DNA of 11,068 bases, from assembly GCA_007131465.1 (NCBI GenBank), contig SLQN01000336.1, forward strand, positions 1-11,068. The letters are read 5' to 3'. The stretch comes from Paracoccaceae bacterium (lineage in GTDB: Bacteria; Pseudomonadota; Alphaproteobacteria; Rhodobacterales; Rhodobacteraceae). Shown piece after piece: positions 1-5,243 of this stretch. The notes below the pieces were generated by a model, which was not told where the DNA came from, did not search any database, and saw only the letters and a list, made by a program, of their open reading frames with translations. Both the position numbers and the translations under genes were made by a program. Position 1 is the first letter of the stretch; the number at the start of each line of letters is the position of its first letter.

Positions 1-1158
1 GAACTGATGGAGCATCCGGTCGCAGTGCGCAGCACGCCCGCCAAGGGGTCGGTCTTCATGGTCACCCTGCCGATTGTCGACCCCGCGCCCGACACTGCAA
101 TTGCCTCCCCCCCGGATGCCCCCCCCGATGCGCCGATGCACGGTGTCATCCTGCTTGTCGAGGATGAAGGCCCGTTGCGCGAATTGCTGGAAGAATTTCT
201 GGTGAAAGAGGGGCATACCGTCATCGCCCATGCCAATGCGAAGGCTGCGCTGTCCTGGGCCAGCAAGGACGCGGCGCAACCCGATCTGCTGCTGACGGAT
301 TACGACCTGCGCGGTGGAACCAGCGGCCTGCGTCTGGCGCAGGATCTGCCGGATATTCTGGGCAATCCACTGCCGACCATCGTGCTGACCGGGGACATCA
401 CCGCCGAGACGATGACAGCCATCGCGGCCACGGATTTCCGCCAGATCACCAAGCCGGTCATGCCACAGGTGTTGCTGGCGATGATTTCCGACATGCTGCG
501 CGTGACCCGTAAGGTCAGCGCGCGCCAGACCCTGCGCACAGGCGCGTGCGCCACGACTGTTCACGTCGTCGATGACGACCCGATGATCCGCGAAGCCATG
601 CGCCGCCTGTTCGAGGCCGAGGGCTGGTCGGTGGTCTGCTATCCATCGGCCGAGGATTTCCTGGCCGTGCCGCGCCCTGACGCTTCGGCCTGTCTTCTGG
701 TTGACGCGGTTCTGCCCGGAATGAGCGGGGTGGACCTTCTGGCGCTGTTGCAAGCCGAAAATTCGCAGGTTCCGTCTGTGGTGCTGACCGGGAACGGCGA
801 TGCCGCGATGGCGGTTGCCGCGATGAAGGCCGGTGCGTCGGACCTGATCGAGAAGCCCGCAAGTGCTGCCGAACTTGTCTCAAGTATCCGCTACGCTGTC
901 CGGGTGGTACAAAGCGGTCCGGCGCAGAGCGGCGCGCGCAAGACCGCCAGTCAGCGATTTACCAGATTGACAGTGCGCGAACGGCAGGTGCTGACCCATG
1001 TGCTGGCGGGAGAACCCAACAAGATCATCGCCGCCGAGATGGGCATCAATCAGCGCACAGTCGAGAATCACCGCGCTTCGGTCATGCGCAAGACCGGGGC
1101 CGCGTCCCTGCCTGCGCTGGTGCGCATGGCGCTTGCCGCTGATATCCACGAGGATTGA
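1..1158 (+). CDS. Hybrid sensor histidine kinase / response regulator, C-terminal part (5' end outside window)
   Basis: The reading frame is open from base 1, so this is the 3' part of a longer gene. Residue numbers count from the Met at base 7. The first about 22 residues end in GSVFMVTLP, typical of the last strand of a HisKA-type HATPase domain. A Pro/Asp linker (about 24-44) follows. Receiver domain 1 (about 46-165) has acidic E52/D53, phosphoacceptor D98, T128 and K149. Receiver 2 (about 184-300) has D189/D190, phosphoacceptor D233, T261 and K283. A LuxR/FixJ-type helix-turn-helix (about 318-380) carries LTVRERQVL, then NKIIAAEMGI and TVENHR. The kinase therefore appears fused to its own DNA-binding output, so phosphate could pass within one cytoplasmic protein to a transcription factor. 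The sensory input lies outside the window and the target genes are unknown. It is not PhyR-like, because the output is LuxR-type rather than sigma-like. Domain calls are firm. Confidence 0.9.
   Translation, partial: ELMEHPVAVRSTPAKGSVFMVTLPIVDPAPDTAIASPPDAPPDAPMHGVILLVEDEGPLRELLEEFLVKEGHTVIAHANAKAALSWASKDAAQPDLLLTDYDLRGGTSGLRLAQDLPDILGNPLPTIVLTGDITAETMTAIAATDFRQITKPVMPQVLLAMISDMLRVTRKVSARQTLRTGACATTVHVVDDDPMIREAMRRLFEAEGWSVVCYPSAEDFLAVPRPDASACLLVDAVLPGMSGVDLLALLQAENSQVPSVVLTGNGDAAMAVAAMKAGASDLIEKPASAAELVSSIRYAVRVVQSGPAQSGARKTASQRFTRLTVRERQVLTHVLAGEPNKIIAAEMGINQRTVENHRASVMRKTGAASLPALVRMALAADIHED
107..126 (+). repeat. Two poly-C tracts (C7 and C8) in the kinase-receiver linker
   Basis: Runs of seven C (107-113) and eight C (119-126) are separated by GGATG. 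They encode a Pro/Asp/Ala linker between the kinase catalytic tail and the first receiver domain. Both tracts are in frame here. Homopolymers of this length are prone to slipped-strand mispairing. A one-base change would keep the kinase and remove both receivers and the DNA-binding domain. Whether they vary is unknown. Confidence 0.6.
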
Positions 1159-1224
1159 CCCGCGCGCTGTCGGATTTGTGACAGCAACTCCTGCAGGGCA
1201 TGGCCTGCGGGAAGTTGCGAAGCA

Positions 1225-1249
1225 GGAACACAACTCTGGTCGCGGCGTT
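1225..1249 (+). promoter_or_regulatory. Candidate EcfG (general stress sigma factor) promoter for the esterase gene
   Basis: GGAAC at 1225-1229 and CGTT at 1246-1249 are separated by exactly 16 bases, matching the alphaproteobacterial EcfG consensus GGAAC-N16/17-cGTT. Transcription would start near 1256, giving a leader of about 65 bases before the ATG at 1322. The same element with the same spacing precedes two further genes in this window, which strengthens the call. It assumes the genome encodes EcfG, which cannot be seen here. Confidence 0.7.
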
Positions 1250-1321
1250 TACATCAGGTAGTGTATCGGTCCGGCAGGCTCGTCAAAGTCACTGCAGACT
1301 GCCCCTGATCTAGGAAATCCC

Positions 1322-2464
1322 ATGCCACATAGTCTCGCGGCCTTGATGCGCCGCACACGGCTTTTGCTGGACCCGCTTGGCCATGCCAAGGCCCTTCGCG
1401 AGGTGCAAGAAGCGGTGGCGATCACGATGGTCACAGCCGCCTATGCGCCCCTGAACGTGTTCAATGCGAAACTCGCAAGTCAGCGCAAGGCGCGAAAGCG
1501 CGCGGTCGGGCGAACGCTTGGTGTTGCAATGAACCAGGTGCGCGCAGGTCAGGCGCTGATGCCCGTAACATTGGTCAGCAAGGGGCGGAGCCATGCGGTG
1601 CCCACGATCCCCGAAGGTGCGCAGTATCTCGCGCGGCGGTGGCGCTGCGTGGCGGGCGCGCGGCGCTACAAGCTGTATCTGCCGGCCAGCCAGCCCAAGA
1701 AGCCCCAGGGCCTGATCGTCATGCTGCATGGCTGTCACCAGTCCCCGGATGATTTTGCTGTGGGGACGCATATGAACCAGTTGGCCGAAAAGCATGGTCT
1801 TGCCATTGCCTATCCGCAACAGACCCGGCGCAACAATGCGGCCTTGTGCTGGAACTGGTTCAGACCCGAAGATCAGACGCGGGGGTCGGGAGAGCCCGCG
1901 ATCCTCGCCGCCCTGACCCGCAAGCTGGTGCGGGAATTGCGCATTCGCCGCGACAGGACCTTCGTCGTCGGGCTGTCGGCAGGGGGCGCGATGGCGGCGA
2001 TCATGATAGATCAGTACCCCGATCTGTTCGCGGGTGCCGGTATTCATTCCGGTCTGGCACGCGGCGCGGCAGCGGATGTGATCTCGGCCATGTCAAGCAT
2101 GCGCGGCGGCGGTTCGGGGGATGACACCACTGCGACCCTGCAAATCTCTGCCCCTGTGCGCCGGATCGTGTTTCAGGGCGACAATGACAGCACGGTCCAT
2201 CCCTCCAACGCTGCAAATATCGTCACGGCGGTTCTGGGCGAGGGCGCAACACCGCTCCGGGTTGTCAACGGTTCAGTGCGGGGGCGTGGCTATACCAGAA
2301 GCACATATGCGCATTCGGCAAGGTTGGGAACGCTGGAGTTGTGGATCGTGGCCGGTGCAGGTCATGCCTGGTCCGGGGGCAAGAAGGCCGGGTCTTATAC
2401 CGACACAACGGGGCCGGATGCCTCGGCGCAGATGGTCCGGTTCTTTCTGGCGAAACCCGCCTGA
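1322..2464 (+). CDS. PHB depolymerase family esterase (alpha/beta hydrolase), no visible signal peptide
   Basis: This 380-residue protein is of the PHB depolymerase-type esterase family (Esterase_PHB), serine hydrolases that cleave polyhydroxyalkanoate or other esters. The hydrolase domain runs from about 115 to 378. It has the oxyanion-hole motif MLHGCHQ (134-140), the nucleophile elbow GLSAGG with Ser219, the acid in GDNDSTV (probably Asp289) and His348 in GAGHAW, so the triad is complete. The first about 100 residues are basic and not recognised. They do not look like a signal peptide, so a cytoplasmic location is likely, and the substrate could be intracellular PHB or an unrelated ester. 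AGGA at 1312-1315 lies 6 bases before the ATG. The gene appears monocistronic: an EcfG-type promoter lies upstream and a hairpin directly follows the stop. Family call is strong; the substrate is uncertain. Confidence 0.88.
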   Translation: MPHSLAALMRRTRLLLDPLGHAKALREVQEAVAITMVTAAYAPLNVFNAKLASQRKARKRAVGRTLGVAMNQVRAGQALMPVTLVSKGRSHAVPTIPEGAQYLARRWRCVAGARRYKLYLPASQPKKPQGLIVMLHGCHQSPDDFAVGTHMNQLAEKHGLAIAYPQQTRRNNAALCWNWFRPEDQTRGSGEPAILAALTRKLVRELRIRRDRTFVVGLSAGGAMAAIMIDQYPDLFAGAGIHSGLARGAAADVISAMSSMRGGGSGDDTTATLQISAPVRRIVFQGDNDSTVHPSNAANIVTAVLGEGATPLRVVNGSVRGRGYTRSTYAHSARLGTLELWIVAGAGHAWSGGKKAGSYTDTTGPDASAQMVRFFLAKPA

Positions 2465-2467
2465 GCC

Positions 2468-2500
2468 CGGGCGCAAGGGGGAACGCCACCTTTGCGCCCG
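2468..2500 (+). terminator. Hairpin just after the esterase stop, probable terminator
   Basis: Bases 2468-2479 pair with 2489-2500 as a 12-bp stem (one G-T wobble) around a 9-base loop. The stem starts 3 bases after the esterase stop codon and is followed by CGTTCTTT, a short T-rich stretch rather than a full U-tract. The loop contains the -35 box of the next promoter. Terminator function is inferred; the pairing is plain to see. Confidence 0.55.
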
Positions 2501-2504
2501 CGTT
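2480..2504 (+). promoter_or_regulatory. Candidate EcfG promoter for the small PRC-barrel gene, embedded in a hairpin
   Basis: GGAAC at 2480-2484 and CGTT at 2501-2504 have a 16-base spacer, identical in boxes and spacing to the elements at 1225 and 4281. The -35 occupies the loop of the preceding hairpin and the -10 starts one base past its stem. The predicted start is near 2512, leaving a leader of about 140 bases before the ATG at 2653. Confidence 0.72.
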
Positions 2505-2533
2505 CTTTGGGTGAGGCTGATCGAGACTGAAAA

Positions 2534-2640
2534 GCCTGTTCTTCCGACGCGCTTGCGCGGGTCTGATCAACAGGCATGTCAGACCCAGCCACAACCCGGC
2601 AGGGGGCCCCTGCAGCCACCGATCCTGCACCCGCAGGATC
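2534..2640 (+). promoter_or_regulatory. Structured 5' leader of the PRC-barrel gene
   Basis: Several perfect inverted repeats are packed in this untranslated stretch: 2559-2566 with 2579-2586 (8 bp, 12-base loop), 2599-2605 with 2607-2613 (7-bp palindrome around one base), and 2621-2628 with 2633-2640 (8 bp, loop ACCC). In addition 2534-2540 (GCCTGTT) complements 2569-2575 (AACAGGC), which lies in the loop of the first hairpin, so a pseudoknot or alternative fold is possible. The last stem ends directly before the Shine-Dalgarno AAGGAG (2641-2646). I recognise no known riboswitch class. It could set mRNA stability or translation. Confidence 0.5.
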
Positions 2641-2652
2641 AAGGAGACTCAC

Positions 2653-3012
2653 ATGACACAACCAGCCAATACCCAGCCCGGAACCGGCACTGGCGGCGCC
2701 TTTGCTTTCGTGCGCGAGGGCTATGATCGTGTCGAAGCACAAGATCTGAAAGCATCCGATATCGAAAGCGCCAATGTGTATGGCCGCAATGACGAAAACA
2801 TCGGGACAATCAACGAACTCAAGGTCGGGACGGATGGCAAGATCACCCACGCCATCGTCGATGTCGGCGGATTCCTTGGCATGGGCGCATATTCGGTCGT
2901 GCTGCCTTTCAGCCAGTTGAATATCCAGCGCGAAACCGGTGGGACGAACGTGCGGGTCAATCTGGACACCACCAAAGAACAGCTCAAGGCGATGCCCGAG
3001 CACACTGCCTGA
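2653..3012 (+). CDS. Small PRC-barrel domain protein
   Basis: This 119-residue protein consists of one PRC-barrel domain (about 25-115) after a short polar, Gly/Thr-rich N-terminus with no signal peptide. Hallmarks are NIGTINELKVGTDGKI followed by HAIVDVGGFLGMG and the beta-rich VVLPFSQLNI. PRC-barrels are small beta domains named for photosynthetic reaction centre H subunits and also found in RimM. Free-standing copies are common in alphaproteobacteria, with mostly unknown roles, some of them stress-induced. Translation starts at an ATG 6 bases after AAGGAG (2641-2646). An EcfG-type promoter and a structured leader lie upstream and a strong terminator follows, so it is probably its own transcription unit. 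The convergent neighbour encodes two more PRC-barrels with the same GGFLGxG motif, suggesting a related job on the other side of the membrane. The molecular function is unknown. Confidence 0.88.
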   Translation: MTQPANTQPGTGTGGAFAFVREGYDRVEAQDLKASDIESANVYGRNDENIGTINELKVGTDGKITHAIVDVGGFLGMGAYSVVLPFSQLNIQRETGGTNVRVNLDTTKEQLKAMPEHTA

Positions 3013-3041
3013 TCACCTTCGGGTTCAGTATAAAAGAGAGC

Positions 3042-3067
3042 AGGCCGCACAATCGCTTGTGCGGCCT
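3042..3067 (+). terminator. Rho-independent terminator after the small PRC-barrel gene, possibly bidirectional
   Basis: A perfect 11-bp GC-rich stem (3042-3052 with 3057-3067) closes a TCGC loop and is followed by TGTTCATT. It lies 30 bases past the stop codon at 3012. On the other strand the stem is followed by CTCTCTTTTA, so it may also end the convergent PRC-barrel transcript. Confidence 0.8.
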
Positions 3068-3088
3068 TGTTCATTGTGGCGCGGGCGT

Positions 3089-3116
3089 CAGCCATGTCGG
3101 CGTGCCGACATGGCTG
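3089..3116. repeat. Second perfect hairpin between the convergent PRC-barrel genes
   Basis: Bases 3089-3100 pair perfectly with 3105-3116 (12 bp) around the loop CGTG. It sits 17 bases beyond the end of the minus-strand gene at 3134. No T-run follows on either strand, so it is not a canonical terminator. It may protect the 3' end of the minus-strand mRNA or assist the terminator at 3042-3067. Confidence 0.6.
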
Positions 3117-3133
3117 CATTGCGCGGTGGCGTA

Positions 3134-4192
3134 TCAGTTCCGGGCCGAATAGCGCGGCAGGTTCTGAATCTGATCGCGTGTTGCATCCACATAGATGCGT
3201 ACATCGGAATAGCCGTCGGTCGCCAGGATCGTCAGTTCATCATAGCCGATCGCGGCCTGGCTGCTGCCGATACCAAGGAAGCCCCCGAAATCGATGATGA
3301 CATGAGAAATGGCGCCATCTTCATCTAGCAGCATGTCGTCGATAGAACCGACATCGTTGTCCTGTGTATCGTAAACAGATTGCCCCATCAGCATTTCGGT
3401 TGAGACGTCGCGTGCGTCGATCTGGGAAAACCCGTCACGTTGCATCTGCGGGGCAGTGAGACCCGCGCGTTGATCTTGCTGACCCATCTGACCTTGCGTA
3501 CCCTGCTGGGTTTGCCGGGCTTGCTGGTCTTGCGCCATGCCCTGCTGGCCTCCGCGCTGTGTGCCGTCATTCATTGCAGTGCGGTCATAGGGGGGCGCAT
3601 CGTTGAGCATGTCCGCCGACGTGTTCAACACGACATACATCTGCGACTGGTCATCGGAATCCGACGCGAAGGTGATCTGATCCATTGTGACAGCGACATC
3701 CTGTTCGCCCATCCCGAGGAACCCGCCAACACCGATCACGAGGGCGCGCACTTCGCCATCATTCGACAGGATGATCTCGTTGATCTGGCCGATCTGTTCC
3801 ATGTTCTCGATGTCGGAACGGTTCACCATCTCCATGCCACGACTGCCATCGGCATTCATGTGCTGCTCGCCTTGTGCCTGGGCTCGACCCTCGGTCGCGG
3901 GTGCCTGACCATCGGTCGTGTCCGCGTGAGCGTCTGCCTGAGCGGCCTGACCGTCGGTCGCGCCATCATTTGAACGCAGTTCGTTCTGGCCCGAGCGACG
4001 CGCATAGACCTCTTTTCCGATCAGGTCGGATGCGAAGATATCCGACTGACCGCGGGCGGCCATGAAGCCAGACTGCGCGCTGTTTTGCTGCTGCATTCCG
4101 GTCTGATCCTGAGTGCCTGACGATTGTGCAAACGCCATGGCCGGAACACTGAGCGCGACCACAAGGGCCGTGGTTGAAAGTAACTTATTCAT
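3134..4192 (-). CDS. Secreted protein with two PRC-barrel domains
   Basis: This 352-residue protein starts with a clear Sec signal peptide: MNK, a hydrophobic stretch, then AMAFA before Gln23, giving a likely cut after Ala22 and a periplasmic location. PRC-barrel 1 covers about 54-200 and contains VGGFLGMG (155-162). Its N-terminal strand is split from the rest by an Ala/Asp/Gln/Gly-rich insert at about 66-127. A Gln-rich linker (about 211-245) leads to PRC-barrel 2 (about 256-348) with FGGFLGIG (302-309). The ATG at 4190-4192 is preceded on its strand by a perfect AGGAGG (4200-4205), 7 bases away, which fixes the start. An EcfG-type promoter lies about 65 bases upstream. The mature protein is acidic and low in hydrophobic residues outside the barrels. 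An envelope stress role is inferred from the promoter; the family function is unknown. Confidence 0.9.
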   Translation of the reverse strand: MNKLLSTTALVVALSVPAMAFAQSSGTQDQTGMQQQNSAQSGFMAARGQSDIFASDLIGKEVYARRSGQNELRSNDGATDGQAAQADAHADTTDGQAPATEGRAQAQGEQHMNADGSRGMEMVNRSDIENMEQIGQINEIILSNDGEVRALVIGVGGFLGMGEQDVAVTMDQITFASDSDDQSQMYVVLNTSADMLNDAPPYDRTAMNDGTQRGGQQGMAQDQQARQTQQGTQGQMGQQDQRAGLTAPQMQRDGFSQIDARDVSTEMLMGQSVYDTQDNDVGSIDDMLLDEDGAISHVIIDFGGFLGIGSSQAAIGYDELTILATDGYSDVRIYVDATRDQIQNLPRYSARN

Positions 4193-4256
4193 TTGTAAGC
4201 CTCCTGAGGCGAGTGACGTATCGAGTACCGATCGTTTGCTCGCCCAACAGGATAGA

Positions 4257-4281
4257 AACGTAAGCCTGCCCGCTCCGTTCC
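4257..4281 (-). promoter_or_regulatory. Candidate EcfG promoter for the secreted PRC-barrel gene
   Basis: On the minus strand GGAAC (plus 4277-4281) and CGTT (plus 4257-4260) are 16 bases apart. This is the third exact match in the window, again upstream of a gene and pointing at it. The expected start near 4249 gives a leader of about 57 bases containing the strong AGGAGG ribosome binding site. Confidence 0.72.
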
Positions 4282-4363
4282 GTCCGCGGGGCGTTCTGCG
4301 TCATTTGTGATAACTGGCAGCGCATCCGGCGAAAGTGTGCGTCCGGACCGTTGGTTCGCCCGG

Positions 4364-4420
4364 CATCGTGCGTGCGATGGTATTTGCTGCGGCTATCTGC
4401 CTCGTCTATGCATGATGCAT
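4364..4420 (+). promoter_or_regulatory. Palindromes around the FMN reductase start (possible operator)
   Basis: CATCG (4364-4368) and CGATG (4375-4379) form an inverted repeat with a 6-base centre. A second symmetrical element, ATGCAT-G-ATGCAT (4408-4420), overlaps the start codon at 4419. No convincing -35/-10 pair is visible for this gene, so these may be regulator sites or chance. Weak evidence. Confidence 0.2.
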
Positions 4421-5060
4421 GAAATACCTGGTTTTCCTGGGCTCTGCCCGCAGCAGCACCCCGCCCCGCCCCGCCCGCCTGGGCCACCGTGTGGCCCTGA
4501 TGTGCGACCGGTTGCTGAGGGCAGGCGGTCACGATGTGGCGATTATCGACCCGCTCGATCTGAACATGGGATCGGAGTTCAAGCCGCATTTCGCCCACGC
4601 CGAGGGTCGCGCGCCGCAGCCGCTGGACGATCTGGCACAGGCGATTTCTGCGGCGGATGGCTATGTCATGGTCAGCCCGGAATACAATCATTCGATGTCG
4701 CCCGCGCTGGCGCATCTTCTCAACCATTTTGGCGCGTCACGGTTTGCGTGGAAGCCAAGCGCGATCGTGACCTATTCTGCCGGACAATGGGGCGGGGCGC
4801 GTGCCGCGATGGGGATGCGCGGGTTTCTTTCGGAACTGGGGTGTTTGCCAGTATCGGCCATGACCCACCTTCCCAAGGCGCAAGAGGTTCTGGGTGTCGA
4901 GGGCGCGTGGACTGCGGATGCCGACAAATGGGACGGCTATGTCGGAAGAACGCTTGCGCAACTCGACTGGTGGGCCAGGGCCGCCGCGCGCCAACGCCTT
5001 GAAACAGGGGCTGCCACGACGGGATTCGGCCGCGACCCCTCGCAGCGCAATGCCCCCTGA
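4419..5060 (+). CDS. NAD(P)H-dependent FMN reductase family protein
   Basis: This 213-residue cytoplasmic flavodoxin-fold protein resembles the NADPH-dependent FMN reductase family (FMN_red), which passes electrons from NAD(P)H to bound FMN and on to quinones, azo dyes, chromate or other acceptors. The N-terminal strand and phosphate-binding loop are seen in LVFLGSARSS (4-13). SPEYNHSMSPALAHLLNHF (86-104) is the characteristic flavin-contact segment, and YSAGQWGGARAA (119-130) is the second FMN loop. The C-terminal about 35 residues extend past the usual 175-190-residue core and are polar and unrecognised. The ATG at 4419 is chosen because the family strand begins right there. No Shine-Dalgarno is visible upstream, which is unusual in this window. 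It diverges from the secreted PRC-barrel gene and converges on lysS. The family is clear; the physiological acceptor is unknown. Confidence 0.85.
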   Translation: MKYLVFLGSARSSTPPRPARLGHRVALMCDRLLRAGGHDVAIIDPLDLNMGSEFKPHFAHAEGRAPQPLDDLAQAISAADGYVMVSPEYNHSMSPALAHLLNHFGASRFAWKPSAIVTYSAGQWGGARAAMGMRGFLSELGCLPVSAMTHLPKAQEVLGVEGAWTADADKWDGYVGRTLAQLDWWARAAARQRLETGAATTGFGRDPSQRNAP

Positions 5061-5205
5061 CCGCGCCCGTCGCGCAGAAACGACCATCCGTGCCCCGTTG
5101 CCCCGCTGCATCGCAGCCCGAAGGCCATTGGCAGATCACTGCCCCGCGCATTGTCAGCGACCTTTGGGTCAATCAGCGGCGCAGAGTGCATCACGCCCGG
5201 CGGGG

Positions 5206-5243
5206 CCCGTCGCGGGGGCCGTCGCGGGGGCCCGTCGCGGGGG
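5206..5243. repeat. GC-rich tandem repeat (13/12/13 bases) abutting the lysS stop codon
   Basis: Three consecutive units, CCCGTCGCGGGGG (5206-5218), CCGTCGCGGGGG (5219-5230) and CCCGTCGCGGGGG (5231-5243), end exactly where the lysS stop codon (minus strand, 5244-5246) begins. Each unit can fold as CCCG-TCG-CGGG. They lie in the 183-base convergent gap between the FMN reductase and lysS. The remainder of that gap (5061-5205) shows nothing I can name. Confidence 0.85.

Noticed and set aside
791..815. GGAAC-N16-CGGT inside the hybrid kinase gene, resembling the EcfG element
   Set aside because: The -10 is CGGT rather than CGTT, and it lies within a coding region with no gene start nearby.
1193..1208. 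Weak inverted repeat GCAGG/CCTGC after the hybrid kinase stop
   Set aside because: A 5-bp stem without a T-run is insufficient to call a terminator.
1310..2047. 245-codon open frame on the minus strand opposite the esterase
   Set aside because: Shadow of the esterase, whose catalytic triad fixes the plus-strand frame.
2395..3003. 202-codon minus-strand frame across the promoter, leader and small PRC-barrel gene
   Set aside because: It runs antisense through two genes and the intergenic regulatory elements, with no ribosome site or recognisable domain.
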